Shown piece by piece: positions 27,420 to 36,579 of a DNA stretch of 64,000 nucleotides. The notes beneath the pieces were generated by a model. It was not told the DNA's origin. It saw nothing but the letters and a program-made list of their open reading frames with translations, and made no database searches. The translations under genes and the position numbers were made by a program. Each line of letters begins with the position of its first letter. Within the stretch, counting starts at the first letter, position 1. The stretch lies in the NCBI GenBank assembly GCA_038255145.1, contig JBBSLP010000017.1:23971-87970 (forward strand), read 5' to 3'. The DNA is from WHTX01 sp038255145 (GTDB lineage: Bacteria; Actinomycetota; Acidimicrobiia; Acidimicrobiales; CAIXPF01).

Positions 27420-28643
27420 GTGCCCAGACGACGCAAGCTCGCTCCCACCCTGCTCGCCTCCTCGATGGCGCTGGCCCTCGTCACCTCGTGCGCTGACGGT
27501 GGCGCGGGGACCGGCCCCACCACCAGCACCGCCGTCGACCCCCCGACCTCGACGACCGCCCCCACGACGACGGGCCCGACCACCCCCACCACGGGGCCGA
27601 CGACCACGGCGCCGGCCACCACGGCCCCCGCCCCCACCACGACGGTGCCCGCCGGACCTCAGCAGTACGACGTGACCACCGTGGCCTCGGGCCTCGAGGT
27701 GCCCTGGGGCATCGCCTTCCTCGGCGACGGACGGGCCGTGGTCTCCCAGCGCAAGTCGGGCCAGGTCGTGGCCATCACCCCCGACGGCACCATCAGCCCC
27801 GTGCTCACCCTGCCCTCGGTCGACCAGGGGGAAGGCGGGGCCCTGGGCCTGGCCATCGCGCCCGGCGACACCGGAGCCAACCCCACCGTGTACGCCTACA
27901 TCACCACGGCCGGGGACAACCGGGTGGTGAAGTTCACCCTGGGCAGCGACACGGTGACCCCGGTGCTGACCGGCATCCCCGCGGCGTCCAACCACAACGG
28001 TGGGCGCATCGCCTTCGGCCCCGACGGCTTCCTGTACGTGGCCACCGGCGACGCCACCGTGCGTCCCGACGCCCAGGACCAGACGTCCCTGGCCGGCAAG
28101 ATCCTGAGGATCACCACCGACGGGCAGCCCGCCCCCGGCAACCCCTTCCCCGGTAGCCCGGTGTGGAGCCTGGGCCACCGCAACGTCCAGGGCCTGACCT
28201 GGGACGCCGAGGGTCGTCTGTACGAGTCCGAGCTGGGCCAGGACACCTACGACGAGGTCAACATCATCGTGGCCGGGGCCAACTACGGCTGGCCCGAGGT
28301 CGAGGGCGTGGGCGGCGATCCCACCTACGTCGACCCCATCTCGGTGTGGACCACCGACGAGAGCTCACCCAGTGGTGCCCTCATCGCCAAGGACAGCGCG
28401 CTCGTGGCCTGGAACGGCGACCTGTTCGTGGCCGGCCTTCGCGGCGCCCGCCTGTGGCGCCTGGACCTGAACCCCGACGGCACCGTGGCCGGACGGGAGG
28501 CCCTGCTCACCGGCGAGTACGGCCGCCTGCGCACCGTCGTGCAGGCCCCGGACGGCAGCATCTGGGTGGCCACCTCCAACCGCGACGGCCGGGGGGACCC
28601 CGCCAGCGGTGACGACCGCATCCTGCGCATCAGCCCCAAGTGA
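27420..28643 (+). CDS. glucose/sorbosone dehydrogenase-like (PQQ propeller) lipoprotein
   Basis: 407 residues. The lipoprotein signal ends LVTSC (Cys about 24), then comes a Thr/Pro-rich linker of about 55 residues, then a GSDH six-bladed propeller: VASGLEVPWGIAFLGDGRAVVSQR, ASNHNGGRIAFGPDGFLYVATGDA, SLGHRNVQGLTWDAEGRLYESELGQDTYDEVN. His in the NHNGG and GHRN motifs correspond to the sites used for PQQ and sugar in sugar dehydrogenases. It would oxidise a sugar or aldose-like substrate outside the membrane; activity is not certain, as many such proteins are uncharacterised. GTG at 27420 is picked since it gives a proper signal peptide; an ATG at 27315 would bury it. Confidence 0.88.
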   Translation: MPRRRKLAPTLLASSMALALVTSCADGGAGTGPTTSTAVDPPTSTTAPTTTGPTTPTTGPTTTAPATTAPAPTTTVPAGPQQYDVTTVASGLEVPWGIAFLGDGRAVVSQRKSGQVVAITPDGTISPVLTLPSVDQGEGGALGLAIAPGDTGANPTVYAYITTAGDNRVVKFTLGSDTVTPVLTGIPAASNHNGGRIAFGPDGFLYVATGDATVRPDAQDQTSLAGKILRITTDGQPAPGNPFPGSPVWSLGHRNVQGLTWDAEGRLYESELGQDTYDEVNIIVAGANYGWPEVEGVGGDPTYVDPISVWTTDESSPSGALIAKDSALVAWNGDLFVAGLRGARLWRLDLNPDGTVAGREALLTGEYGRLRTVVQAPDGSIWVATSNRDGRGDPASGDDRILRISPK

Positions 28644-28690
28644 GCTGATCCGCTGACCTGCTGATCGACCAACAGGTAGGTGTCGTCCGG

Positions 28691-28715
28691 CCCCGCCCGG
28701 TCCGTCCGGGTGGGG
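28691..28715. terminator. hairpin between convergent genes
   Basis: CCCCGCCCGG (28691-28700) pairs with CCGGGTGGGG (28706-28715), one G-T wobble, 5-nt loop. It lies between the GSDH and thioesterase stops and probably serves both. Confidence 0.65.
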
Positions 28716-28746
28716 CGGGACCGCGTTCAGCCCCGTGCAGCCGGGT

Positions 28747-29187
28747 TCAGCCGCCGACCACGTAGGTGGCCGTGGTCTGGGCCACCAGGCGACCGGGGTT
28801 CGACTCCTCGTAGACGTCGGCCAGCCCGTAGGCCACCTTGCGCCCCCGCTTGATGATGCGGGCCCGGCACAGCACGTCCTGGCCGCTGGCCGCGGGGCGC
28901 AGGAAGGTCGTCTTCAGCTCGTTGGTCAGGGCCAGGGGGACGATGCCCCCCCGGGTGAACACGGCGAAGTACACGGCGGCGTCGGCCAGGGCCATCATCA
29001 CCGGGCCGCACACGAAGTCCACGGGTCGGGTCCAGCGGCGGTCGAACACCCAGCGGACGACGGCCTCGTCGGCGGCCAGCGCATCGCAGCGCATGCCGAA
29101 CTGGCCGAAGAAGGGCAGCTCGGCGGCGGCGAAGGCGTTCACCTCGTCGACGGACACGTCGCTGGCGCTGACCTGGCTGTCGTTCAT
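28747..29187 (-). CDS. hot-dog fold thioesterase, PaaI-like
   Basis: 146 residues with the PaaI/YbgC-type hot-dog pattern: CGPVMMALADAAVYFAVFTRGG (central helix with catalytic-type Asp), LALTNELKTTFLRPAASGQDVLCRARIIKRGRKVAYGLADVYE and the closing AQTTATYVV strand. It hydrolyses an acyl-CoA of unknown chain. It stands alone, convergent with the GSDH gene, and downstream of the LppM-like gene in the opposite strand block (55 bp from that stop). Confidence 0.85.
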   Translation of the reverse strand: MNDSQVSASDVSVDEVNAFAAAELPFFGQFGMRCDALAADEAVVRWVFDRRWTRPVDFVCGPVMMALADAAVYFAVFTRGGIVPLALTNELKTTFLRPAASGQDVLCRARIIKRGRKVAYGLADVYEESNPGRLVAQTTATYVVGG

Positions 29188-29241
29188 GTGCCCTCCGACC
29201 TGTCGTCCGGCCGGGGACGTTACGTCAGTCGGTGGGCGGGA

Positions 29242-30261
29242 TCAGCGGTGGGGCAGGTCCGGCGGACGGGCCGGAGGGGCGCCGGGGGGCGCCGGTCCCG
29301 TCACCGGCGGGTAGCCCTGTGGCGGTCCCGGCGGTGGGTCCACGGGCCAGGCCGCCGGGGGAGCGGTGGGGTCGACGGGCACGGGGGTGGCGCCGGCGCC
29401 ACCGTCGGGAGGGGGGAGGTCGCGCGACGCCCACCCGGGCGAAGCGGTCTCCGGCGGCGTGGCCGGCCACGGCTCCAGCCCGTCGCCACCCGCGCCTCGG
29501 GGCCCGTCGCCCGCCGAGCTCAGGATGGGTCGCCGGGAGGGCCGGCGCCGCTCGTCGAGCATGATCCAGCCGAAGGCGCCGGCCACGGCCACCAGACCCA
29601 GGCCCAACGACAGCAGCCCCCACGGCGGTCTGGAACCACCCACGGTGGTGGTCTCGGCCACCAGGCGCTGGCGGCGGTCACCGACGGTCAGGTTCCAGGC
29701 GAAGCGGCCGCCGTCGACGCGATCGGCGTTGTGCTGCAGGGCCTGGCCCGGCAGTTGCACGCTCACCTTGACGTGGAGGCCGTCGGCCGCGGCCCGGGTC
29801 GCCGGGGGCAGCTCGGCCGTTGCCGGCAGCATGGCCGCGGCCTCGAAGTACCAACCCGTGGGCGTGCGGGCCACAGCGAACTGGTCGAGGGACAACCGGG
29901 CTCCGGTGTCGCCCAGGGAGCCCTCGGCGGCGTCGGCCATGTCGGCCAGCACCCCGTCGAAATCCTCCATGCGCTCGGCCAACTGATCGAGGTCCTCGAA
30001 GCGGGCCCGGAGCTCGGTGCCCACGAACCCGGCGTTCCGGTAGGGCTCCGCGGTCATGCCCGGGGGCAGGTCGCGGGGGACGAGCAGGGTGGCGCCCTGG
30101 TCCTCGGTGTCGATCAGCGCCAGCGTGGATTCATCGACCGCTTCGAGTATGCGCAGCTCACCGCTACCGTCGCGCTTCACCTCGAGGTCGACCTGGCCGC
30201 GCAGGCAGCCGCTCGTCAGCAGGACGAGGCAGCCCAGCAGCAGGACGAACCGGTGGCGCAC
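29242..30261 (-). CDS. LppM-like lipoprotein with C-terminal membrane helix and Pro-rich tail
   Basis: 339 residues. The signal peptide ends in a lipobox (LTSGC, Cys about 19), then CLRGQVDLEVKRDGSGELRI opens a domain that resembles the mycobacterial LppM lipoprotein domain. One membrane segment (WGLLSLGLGLVAVAGAFGWIML, about 220-242) follows, then a cytoplasmic tail of about 95 residues rich in Pro and Gly. An N-terminal lipid anchor combined with a C-terminal membrane helix is also the LppM arrangement. GTG start at 30261 was chosen for the signal peptide. Function unknown; envelope or lipid handling is a guess. Confidence 0.75.
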   Translation of the reverse strand: MRHRFVLLLGCLVLLTSGCLRGQVDLEVKRDGSGELRILEAVDESTLALIDTEDQGATLLVPRDLPPGMTAEPYRNAGFVGTELRARFEDLDQLAERMEDFDGVLADMADAAEGSLGDTGARLSLDQFAVARTPTGWYFEAAAMLPATAELPPATRAAADGLHVKVSVQLPGQALQHNADRVDGGRFAWNLTVGDRRQRLVAETTTVGGSRPPWGLLSLGLGLVAVAGAFGWIMLDERRRPSRRPILSSAGDGPRGAGGDGLEPWPATPPETASPGWASRDLPPPDGGAGATPVPVDPTAPPAAWPVDPPPGPPQGYPPVTGPAPPGAPPARPPDLPHR

Positions 30262-30376
30262 GGCACAAGTCTGCCCGAGTGGCGGCCTTCTGGGCGCCGA
30301 AGGCAGCGATAGCGTTCCGATCGATGTCGGCGAGGCCTGCTGCTGCCCGCCGGACGAAGGGGGAAGGGGAACGGCA

Positions 30377-30967
30377 ATGGGAACGCAGAACACCGAGTTC
30401 GAGCTGTCCGGGGTCAACCACATCGCACTGGTCAGCCGGGACATGGCCCGCACCACCGAGTTCTATCGGGACGTGCTCGGCATGCCCCTGACCAAGACGC
30501 TGAACATCCCCAACGGGGGCCAGCACTTCTTCTTCGACATGGGCAACAACGACAGCCTGGCCTTCTTCTGGTTCCCCCATGCCCCGGCCGGCCAGCCCGG
30601 GGTGTCCTCGCCTGGGGCCATGCCCGGCGGCGGTGACATCGTCAGCGCCCACGGCTCCATGAACCACCTGTCCTTCAACGTGCCCCTCGAGCGCTTCGAG
30701 GAGTACCACGCCAAGCTGGCGGCCAAGGGCGTGCCCGTGTCCCGCATCCTCGACCACGACGACAGCCCGTCGACCGTGGCCCGCGAGTTCCACCCCGGCG
30801 TGTTCGTGCGCTCGTTCTACTTCCAGGGCCCCGATGGTGAACTGCTCGAGTTCGCCGCCTGGACCCGGGCCATGAACGAATCAGACGTCAACGTCGACCC
30901 CGTCGATGCCACCGGCACCCCGGTGCCCATGATCACCGGTGCGGCCGCGGTGGCCGGCGGCGCCTGA
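30377..30967 (+). CDS. VOC-family (glyoxalase/dioxygenase-like) protein
   Basis: 196 residues. Two beta-alpha-beta-beta-beta modules with metal-ligand candidates His in VNHIALVSRD, His in MNHLSFNVP and Glu in GPDGELLEFAAW. The sequence FYRDVLGMPLTKT is typical of ring-cleaving dioxygenases and glyoxalases of this superfamily. Substrate unknown. A 35-residue Val/Gly/Thr-rich tail extends past the domain. ATG at 30377 has a purine-rich leader (GAAGGGGAA). It is divergent from the LppM-like gene, 115 bp between starts. Confidence 0.85.
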   Translation: MGTQNTEFELSGVNHIALVSRDMARTTEFYRDVLGMPLTKTLNIPNGGQHFFFDMGNNDSLAFFWFPHAPAGQPGVSSPGAMPGGGDIVSAHGSMNHLSFNVPLERFEEYHAKLAAKGVPVSRILDHDDSPSTVAREFHPGVFVRSFYFQGPDGELLEFAAWTRAMNESDVNVDPVDATGTPVPMITGAAAVAGGA

Positions 30968-31045
30968 GCCCTCAGCTGCGCTTCCCCGTGGCGCCCGACC
31001 GACCGTCGGGTTGCCCGGGGGGCCGCCACCGGCGATGCTCGGTGG

Positions 31046-31375
31046 GTGACCGTCGTGAAGATCAACGCCATCACCGTGCCCGAAGGTTCGGGGGACGAGC
31101 TGGCCAACCGGTTCGCCGCCCGGGCCGGAGCCGTCGACGACCGTGAGGGCTTCGAGGGCTTCGAGCTGCTCAAGCCCACGGACGGCCGCAACGTCTGGCT
31201 GGTGGTGACCCGCTGGAAGGACGAGGACTCGTTCAACGCCTGGGTCAGCTCGCCCGCCTTCGGCCACGGTCACCAGGGGGCCGGCCGCCCCGCCGCCCAT
31301 GGGGGCCCCGTGTCCGTCAGCTCCGAGGTGTGGGGCTACGAGACCACCGTCACCTCGCCGGGCAACAACGGCTGA
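31046..31375 (+). CDS. MhuD-like antibiotic-biosynthesis-monooxygenase family protein
   Basis: 109-residue dimeric ferredoxin-like (ABM) protein. The opening VVKINAITVPEGSGDELANRFAARAGAVDDREGFEGFELLKP is close to the mycobacterial heme-degrading MhuD. The residues known to act there are Asn7, Trp66 and His75; here Asn7 and Trp66 are at identical positions and His at 74 and 76. Heme breakdown for iron, or another small aromatic oxidation, is a reasonable prediction. GTG start at 31046. It follows the VOC gene by 78 bp in the same direction. Confidence 0.85.
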   Translation: MTVVKINAITVPEGSGDELANRFAARAGAVDDREGFEGFELLKPTDGRNVWLVVTRWKDEDSFNAWVSSPAFGHGHQGAGRPAAHGGPVSVSSEVWGYETTVTSPGNNG

Positions 31376-31474
31376 CGTCGCCGGGCGAGCACCGCTGACA
31401 CCGTCGACAGGGGGTCACGCCGGCGTCACCCCCTGTTGGCATCGTCGTCACCCGTCCCGGGTACCTTCGCCGTC

Positions 31475-32314
31475 GTGCGCATACTCGTGACGAACGACGA
31501 CGGGATCGATTCGGTCGGGCTCCACGCCCTCGCCGCGGCCATGGGCCAGCACGGCGAGGTGGTGATCGTGGCCCCCGACACCGAGTACTCCGGAGCGGGG
31601 GCCGCCATCGGTGCCCTCAGCGTGATCCAGCCCGAGGTCAAGCGGGTGGCGGTGAACGCCCCCGGCCTCGAGGGTGTGGCGGCGTGGACGGTCAGTGGCC
31701 CCCCGGCCCTGTGCATCTACTTCGCCAAGCTGGGCGCCTTCGGCGCCCTGCCCGACCTGGTGGTCTCGGGCATCAACCCCGGGGCCAACGTGGGCCGGTC
31801 CATCTACCACTCGGGCACGGTGGGGGCCTGCCTCACCGCCCGCACCGGGGGCATCCCCTCCGTCGCGGTGAGCCAGGAGGTCTCGGCCACGGCCGAGGTC
31901 GAGGGTCAGGGCTTCGAGGAGGCCCTCGGTGACCAGCTGTGGGACAGCGCGGCCACCGTCGCCGCCCACATCGTGGGCGGGCTGCTGGCCCAGCCCCCGG
32001 TGGGCGACGTGCCCGTGCTCAACATCAACGTGCCCAACCTTCCCCTCGACGAGATCAAGGGGTGGCGGTTCTGCGAGGTGGGCTCGACCCCGCCCCGGGC
32101 CCTGTCCTCGGTCACCCTCGAGGAGCGGCCGGGCAAAGAGGGCTCGTTCCGGGTTGTCATGGCCTACGGCGCCCGCAACGTGCTGCCCCCCGAGGTCGAC
32201 GGCGGCGCCGTGGACGACGGCTACGTGGCCCTCAGCTGGCTGAGCCGGATCGAGCACCGGGACGCCGGGGCCAGCGGTCTCGACGCGGCCCTCGACGCCC
32301 TGCTGCTGCGCTGA
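31475..32314 (+). CDS. surE: 5'/3'-nucleotidase SurE
   Basis: 279 residues. Metal ligands are in the N-terminal ILVTNDDGIDSVGL (Asp-Asp), EYSGAG (Ser) and VVSGINPGANVG (Asn), exactly as in SurE nucleoside-monophosphate phosphatases. It dephosphorylates nucleoside 5'- and 3'-monophosphates in the cytoplasm. The GTG at 31475 begins the homology. It converges with the carboxymuconolactone-decarboxylase-type gene, the two stops being 1 bp apart. Confidence 0.92.
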   Translation: MRILVTNDDGIDSVGLHALAAAMGQHGEVVIVAPDTEYSGAGAAIGALSVIQPEVKRVAVNAPGLEGVAAWTVSGPPALCIYFAKLGAFGALPDLVVSGINPGANVGRSIYHSGTVGACLTARTGGIPSVAVSQEVSATAEVEGQGFEEALGDQLWDSAATVAAHIVGGLLAQPPVGDVPVLNINVPNLPLDEIKGWRFCEVGSTPPRALSSVTLEERPGKEGSFRVVMAYGARNVLPPEVDGGAVDDGYVALSWLSRIEHRDAGASGLDAALDALLLR

Positions 32315-32315
32315 T

Positions 32316-33155
32316 CTATCGGTCGAGCTTGGTGAAGGCCTTGCGGGTGGCCCGCATGCCGTCGACGGCCTTGGGCACGCCGGCGTAGATGCACATCATG
32401 GTCATGGTCTCCTCGATCTCGGTCCGGCTCAGCCCGTGGTTGAGCCCGGCCGGCACGTGGAAGGCCAGCTCCTCGACCTGGCCGAGGGCGGCCAGCATGG
32501 AGATGACGACCAGGGAGCGGTCCCGGCGCGAGAGCTGGGGCCGGCTCCACACCTCGCCGAAGGCCCAGTGGAAGGCGATGGTGCCCACCGCGCCCAGGGC
32601 TTCTTCCATGGCAGCCAGGTCGGCGTCGGGATCGGGGTTCGAGCGGCCCCCGGTCAGGGTGCGGCGGACGTCGGCGGCGTCGATGCGGCGCTGCTCGTCG
32701 CTCTTGCGCTCGGCCGGCGGGCGTCCCTCGACCCGGGTGGTGCCGTCCTTGCGGTTCCACACCGCGTCGATGTGGCGGCTCGAGGCCATGGCCGCGGGGA
32801 ACCCGCCGTAGACGGCGCAGTGCAGCAGCACCTCCTCGATCTCCTCCCGGCTGAGGCCGATGTCGAGGGCGATCTCGGTGTGGGCCTCGAGCTCTTCGCC
32901 CCGGGCGTGGACCATGAGGGCGGACAGGCGGATGAAGGCCTGGTCACGAGGGGGGAGCACGGCCCGGCCCCACAGGTCACCCATGACCGTGTCCACGGCG
33001 AAGCTGCCCAGGGCACCGTGGCGGCGCTCCAGCCAGTTGGTGGCCCGCACGGCGTCGGCCTGTTCGCCCCGGGCGGCCCGGTAGGCGCCCAGCGCCCGCT
33101 CCCGTCGTGCTTCCCAGCTGCCCTCGTCCGTGCTCGCGCCCGTGTCCTCGGCCAT
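32316..33155 (-). CDS. tandem carboxymuconolactone decarboxylase-like protein
   Basis: 279 residues with two CMD/AhpD-like all-helical domains: about 55-125 (PRDQAFIRLSALMVHARGEELEAHTEIALDIGLSREEIEEVLLHCAVYGG) and about 205-270 (RRDRSLVVISMLAALGQVEELAFHVPAGLNHGLSRTEIEETMTMMCIYAG). No CxxC redox pair, so it is not AhpD-type; the known roles of this type are gamma-lactone decarboxylation or related isomerisation. ATG at 33155 has GGAGGAG upstream. Confidence 0.85.
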   Translation of the reverse strand: MAEDTGASTDEGSWEARRERALGAYRAARGEQADAVRATNWLERRHGALGSFAVDTVMGDLWGRAVLPPRDQAFIRLSALMVHARGEELEAHTEIALDIGLSREEIEEVLLHCAVYGGFPAAMASSRHIDAVWNRKDGTTRVEGRPPAERKSDEQRRIDAADVRRTLTGGRSNPDPDADLAAMEEALGAVGTIAFHWAFGEVWSRPQLSRRDRSLVVISMLAALGQVEELAFHVPAGLNHGLSRTEIEETMTMMCIYAGVPKAVDGMRATRKAFTKLDR

Positions 33156-33314
33156 GGTCGTCTCCTCCGGTGGCTGGTCCCCACCCCGGTCGGCCTGGCG
33201 CCGGCCGGGGGTCGCTGGCGACCGTAGCCGCTGCCGTCGGGCCGACCGGGCGGATCCGGGGCCCCATCCTGACGGTGGGGTCAACTTGGGCGCCAGGGGT
33301 GTGGATGGGGCAGG

Positions 33315-34241
33315 ATGCGACCCATGGAGTGGGGGATTCACCTGCCGCACCTGGGACGCCAGGCGTCCCGGGAGGCGCTCATCACGTTCGCCCAGAAGGC
33401 CGAGGCCCTGGGCTTCCACTCCGGATGGGTCAGCGACCATGTCGTCTGGCCCCGCGACATCACGTCGAAGTACCCCTACACCGACGACGGGTCCTTCCCG
33501 GCCACCCCGGACATGGCCTGGCTCGACCCCATCGGCACCATGTTCTTCGTGGCCGCCGTCACCGAGCGCATCAAGCTCGCCCCCACCGTGCTCGTGCTGG
33601 GCTACCGGCCCCCGATCCTGACGGCCAAGGCCATCGCCTCGCTCGACGTGCTGTCGGGTGGGCGGGTCATCTTCGGCGTCGGCGTGGGCTGGATGCGCGA
33701 GGAGTTCGACGTCATCGGCATGCCCTTCGACCACCGCGGCGCCCGGGCCGACGAGCAGCTCGAGCTGTTCCAGGTGCTGGTCTCCCAGGAGAACCCCAGC
33801 TTCGACGGCCGCTACTACTCCATCCCCGAGGTCGGCTTCGAGCCCAAGCCCGTGCAGGACCACATCCCCATCTGGGTGGGTGGGTCCAGCGAGCCCGCGT
33901 TCAAGCGCGTCGTGCGCTTCGGTGACGCCTTCCACGCCGCCTTCGAGCCGGTGGAGACGGTGAAGGCGAGCTGGGCCCGCATAGGCGAGCTGTGTGACGA
34001 GGCCGGCCGCAGCCGCGACGAGCTCACCCTGTCCATCCGGCTCTACCTCGACCCCGCCTCGATCATGACGGCGTCCAAGTCGGTGGCCGGCTCACCGGCC
34101 CAGATGCTCGACACCATCGGCGCCTGGCGTGACATCGGGGTGACCAACATCGTGTTGGACCCGGTGACCCGGGGTGGCATCCCCGGTCGCATGGAGGCCA
34201 TCGAGGCGTTCATGGATCAGGTGGGTTCCCAGGCGGACTGA
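33315..34241 (+). CDS. LLM-class F420-dependent oxidoreductase
   Basis: 308 residues, luciferase-like barrel: MEWGIHLPHLGRQASREALITFAQKAEALGFHSGWVSDHVVWP, LAPTVLVLGYRPPILTAKAIASLDVLSGGRVIFGVGVGWMREEF and HIPIWVGGSSEPAFKRVVRFGDAFHA. The length and motifs fit the Rv2161c-like F420 group. Substrate unknown. The stop is followed 1 nt later by the start of an MFS transporter, so they are co-translated, suggesting uptake or export of the substrate. Confidence 0.9.
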   Translation: MRPMEWGIHLPHLGRQASREALITFAQKAEALGFHSGWVSDHVVWPRDITSKYPYTDDGSFPATPDMAWLDPIGTMFFVAAVTERIKLAPTVLVLGYRPPILTAKAIASLDVLSGGRVIFGVGVGWMREEFDVIGMPFDHRGARADEQLELFQVLVSQENPSFDGRYYSIPEVGFEPKPVQDHIPIWVGGSSEPAFKRVVRFGDAFHAAFEPVETVKASWARIGELCDEAGRSRDELTLSIRLYLDPASIMTASKSVAGSPAQMLDTIGAWRDIGVTNIVLDPVTRGGIPGRMEAIEAFMDQVGSQAD

Positions 34242-34242
34242 C

Positions 34243-35595
34243 ATGACCTCCATCAGGCGGGTGCCCGGACGTGTCCCGCCGGCGGCCCGGTTCCTGCCCA
34301 CGCGGGTCTTCTACGGCTGGTACGTCGTCGCCGGGTGCCTGATCATGATGTGGGTCACCGTGGGGGTGGGCTACTACGGCCTGTCCATCTTCCTGCGTCC
34401 CCTGCAGGACGAGCACGACTGGTCCGCCGCCGTGGTGTCGGGAGCCACGGGCCTCTACTTCGCCGTGTCGGGGGTCTCCGCCTTCTTCGTCGGCCCCTTC
34501 ATCGACCGCAAGGGCCCCCTCAAGGCCATGGCCCTGGGCATCGTCCTCACTGCGGCCAGCGCCGCCGCCGTGGGCTTCGTGCACAGCGTCTGGCAGCTCT
34601 ACCTGGCCTACGCGGTCATGGCCGGCGCCTTCGGCATGGGGGCCTCGGTGTCGGTGGGCTCGATCATGTCCAAGTGGTTCATCCACCACCGGGCCAAGGC
34701 CATCTCGGCCTCCTCCACGGGGGTGTCCCTGGGCGGCGCCACCCTGGTGCCCCTGGGCACGTACCTGATCGAGCGGGGCGGGCTGCACCTGGGGGCGCCC
34801 GTGCTCGGCGCCCTGGTGGCGCTGGTGGCCCTGCCCGTCCTCTACCTGGTCATCTGCCCCGACCCTGCCGACATGGGCCTGCGGGCCGACGGGTACGGCG
34901 GTCCCGAGGGGGTGAGCCCGCGGCACCGCTCCCGGGTGCAGCTGTCGTCCCAGTACCGCCAGTGGACCCGGAGCCAGGCCTTCCACACGAGTTCGTTCTG
35001 GGCCATCCTCATCGGCTTCGCCCTGGCCCTGGCCACCCAGACCGCGGTGCTGATCCACCAGCTGTCGTTCCTGCAGGACCCCGACAAGCTGGGTTCGCGC
35101 TCCGCCGCGGCCCTGGCCGTGACCACGACCACCATCGGCTCCATCGTGGCTCGCCTGGTGGTGGGCCAGTTCTTCGCCGACAAGGCCGACAAGCGGGTCA
35201 TGTCGGTGGTGCTGTTCTTCCTCCAGGCCGTGGCCGTGGCCCTCTACACCGTGGTCGGCGGCACCCTGGCCATCTACGCCGTGGCCCTGCTGTTCGGCTT
35301 CACCATCGGCAACGTCTACATGATGCAGTCGCTGCTGACGTCGGAGATCTTCGGCATGTTGTCCTTCGGCACCGTCTACGGCGTGGTCTCGCTGTCGGGC
35401 CAGATCGGTAGCGGCGTCGGGCTGGTGTTCATGGGCTGGGCCCACGACTGGAGCGGCGGCTACCGCATGCCCTTCCTGGTCCTGGCGGCCGGGAACGTCG
35501 TCGCCGCCGTGGCCATCGCCTTCGCCCGCCCTGTGACGGCCGACACCGCTAGCGTGAGGGCCAGCGCCGACGTGGGGGCACCTGTCGGCGGATAG
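34243..35595 (+). CDS. MFS transporter
   Basis: 450 residues with 12 predicted membrane segments: first FYGWYVVAGCLIMMWVTVGVGYYGLSIFL, loop 2-3 GPFIDRKGPLKAMALGI, and the last pair LVFMGWAHDWSGGYRMPFLVLAAGNVVAAVAIAFA. The FYGWYVVA start and the SGATGLYFAVSGVSAFFVGPFIDRKG segment resemble the monocarboxylate/oxalate-formate type MFS families. Substrate not determined; the gene is translationally linked to the F420 oxidoreductase. Confidence 0.88.
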   Translation: MTSIRRVPGRVPPAARFLPTRVFYGWYVVAGCLIMMWVTVGVGYYGLSIFLRPLQDEHDWSAAVVSGATGLYFAVSGVSAFFVGPFIDRKGPLKAMALGIVLTAASAAAVGFVHSVWQLYLAYAVMAGAFGMGASVSVGSIMSKWFIHHRAKAISASSTGVSLGGATLVPLGTYLIERGGLHLGAPVLGALVALVALPVLYLVICPDPADMGLRADGYGGPEGVSPRHRSRVQLSSQYRQWTRSQAFHTSSFWAILIGFALALATQTAVLIHQLSFLQDPDKLGSRSAAALAVTTTTIGSIVARLVVGQFFADKADKRVMSVVLFFLQAVAVALYTVVGGTLAIYAVALLFGFTIGNVYMMQSLLTSEIFGMLSFGTVYGVVSLSGQIGSGVGLVFMGWAHDWSGGYRMPFLVLAAGNVVAAVAIAFARPVTADTASVRASADVGAPVGG

Positions 35596-35603
35596 GGGGT
35601 GTC

Positions 35604-36575
35604 GTGATGACGCTTGTTCACGACCTGGCGGCGGCCGATGCGGCCAACCTGGAGTCGACGGACCTGGCGGGGATGGGTTCGGTCGACATTGACCAGGTCA
35701 TCGCCTACGTGCACGTGGGCACGGCCAAGCTGCCGGGCTACCTGGAGCTGTACCGGCGCTACCTGCGCCAGCGCTGGGACGTCTACGACCTCGACTTCGA
35801 GCGGGACCGCAGTGACTGGGCGGCCATGGCGCCGGAGGCCAGGAGCACGTTCCTGGCCATCGCTTCGGGCTTCCACCACGGTGAGCGCCAGGTCGAGGTC
35901 GAGCTGGGCCCCTTGTTCATGGGCATCCCCGAGGACTACAAGATCTTCCTCACCTCGCACCTGGAGGACGAGGCCCGCCACACGGTGTTCTTCGACCGCT
36001 TCTACCGCGAGGTGGTGGGCGTTCCCGGCGAGACCATCCTCGACGTGCTCGACGGCTCCTACCAGTGGATCTCCGAGACGTTCGTGGGTCCGTTCGGGCT
36101 GCTCAGCTACCTGACTGACCAGCTGCGCCGGGACCCCTACAACCCGACCCTGCTGATGCGCTACGCCACCACGTACATGCTGTGGATCGAAGGCGTGCTC
36201 GCTCTGTCGGTGATGAAGATCACCCTGGGCTACGCCCGGGACCAGAAGGTGCTGCCCGGCTACTACGCCGGGTTCACCGCCACCTGCCGGGACGAGGCCC
36301 GCCACGTCCAGGGGGGCATGCGCTACATCCGTGAGCTGCTCGACCAGGACCCCCGCCTGGTGTCCGAGCTCCACGAGACGTTGCGCACCCTGCTGGCGCT
36401 GTCGTCGACGTCGTCGCGCTACGTGCTCTACGAGCCGCTGGGTTGGTCCGAGGACCAGGTGCGGCATCTGATCATGGAGCAGTTCACCAAGAAGATGACC
36501 ATGATCGGCGTGGACGTGCCTCCCGACATCAAGGAGATGCTGGCCAAGATCGACCCCGTGCTGGCCGGGGGCTGA
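35604..36575 (+). CDS. R2-like ligand-binding oxidase (R2lox)
   Basis: 323-residue four-helix ferritin-like protein. Metal ligands can be assigned as Glu94 (HHGERQVEVE), Glu123 and His126 (EDEARH), Glu196 (YMLWIEG), Glu231 and His234 (DEARH). The pair that forms the unusual Val-Tyr ether cross-link in R2lox is also present: Val97 and Tyr191, at the same offsets from the ligands as Val71 and Tyr162 in mycobacterial R2lox. A Mn/Fe cofactor that oxidises a long-chain ligand is therefore expected, not ribonucleotide reduction. Starts GTG 35604 or ATG 35607 after GGGGG. The SCP2-like gene follows 4 bp later. Confidence 0.88.
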   Translation: MMTLVHDLAAADAANLESTDLAGMGSVDIDQVIAYVHVGTAKLPGYLELYRRYLRQRWDVYDLDFERDRSDWAAMAPEARSTFLAIASGFHHGERQVEVELGPLFMGIPEDYKIFLTSHLEDEARHTVFFDRFYREVVGVPGETILDVLDGSYQWISETFVGPFGLLSYLTDQLRRDPYNPTLLMRYATTYMLWIEGVLALSVMKITLGYARDQKVLPGYYAGFTATCRDEARHVQGGMRYIRELLDQDPRLVSELHETLRTLLALSSTSSRYVLYEPLGWSEDQVRHLIMEQFTKKMTMIGVDVPPDIKEMLAKIDPVLAGG

Positions 36576-36579
36576 GGCC

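Noticed and set aside
35604..36575. Ribonucleotide reductase beta subunit
   Set aside because: The Val-Tyr pair and ligand spacing match R2lox, and no NrdE/alpha gene is adjacent.
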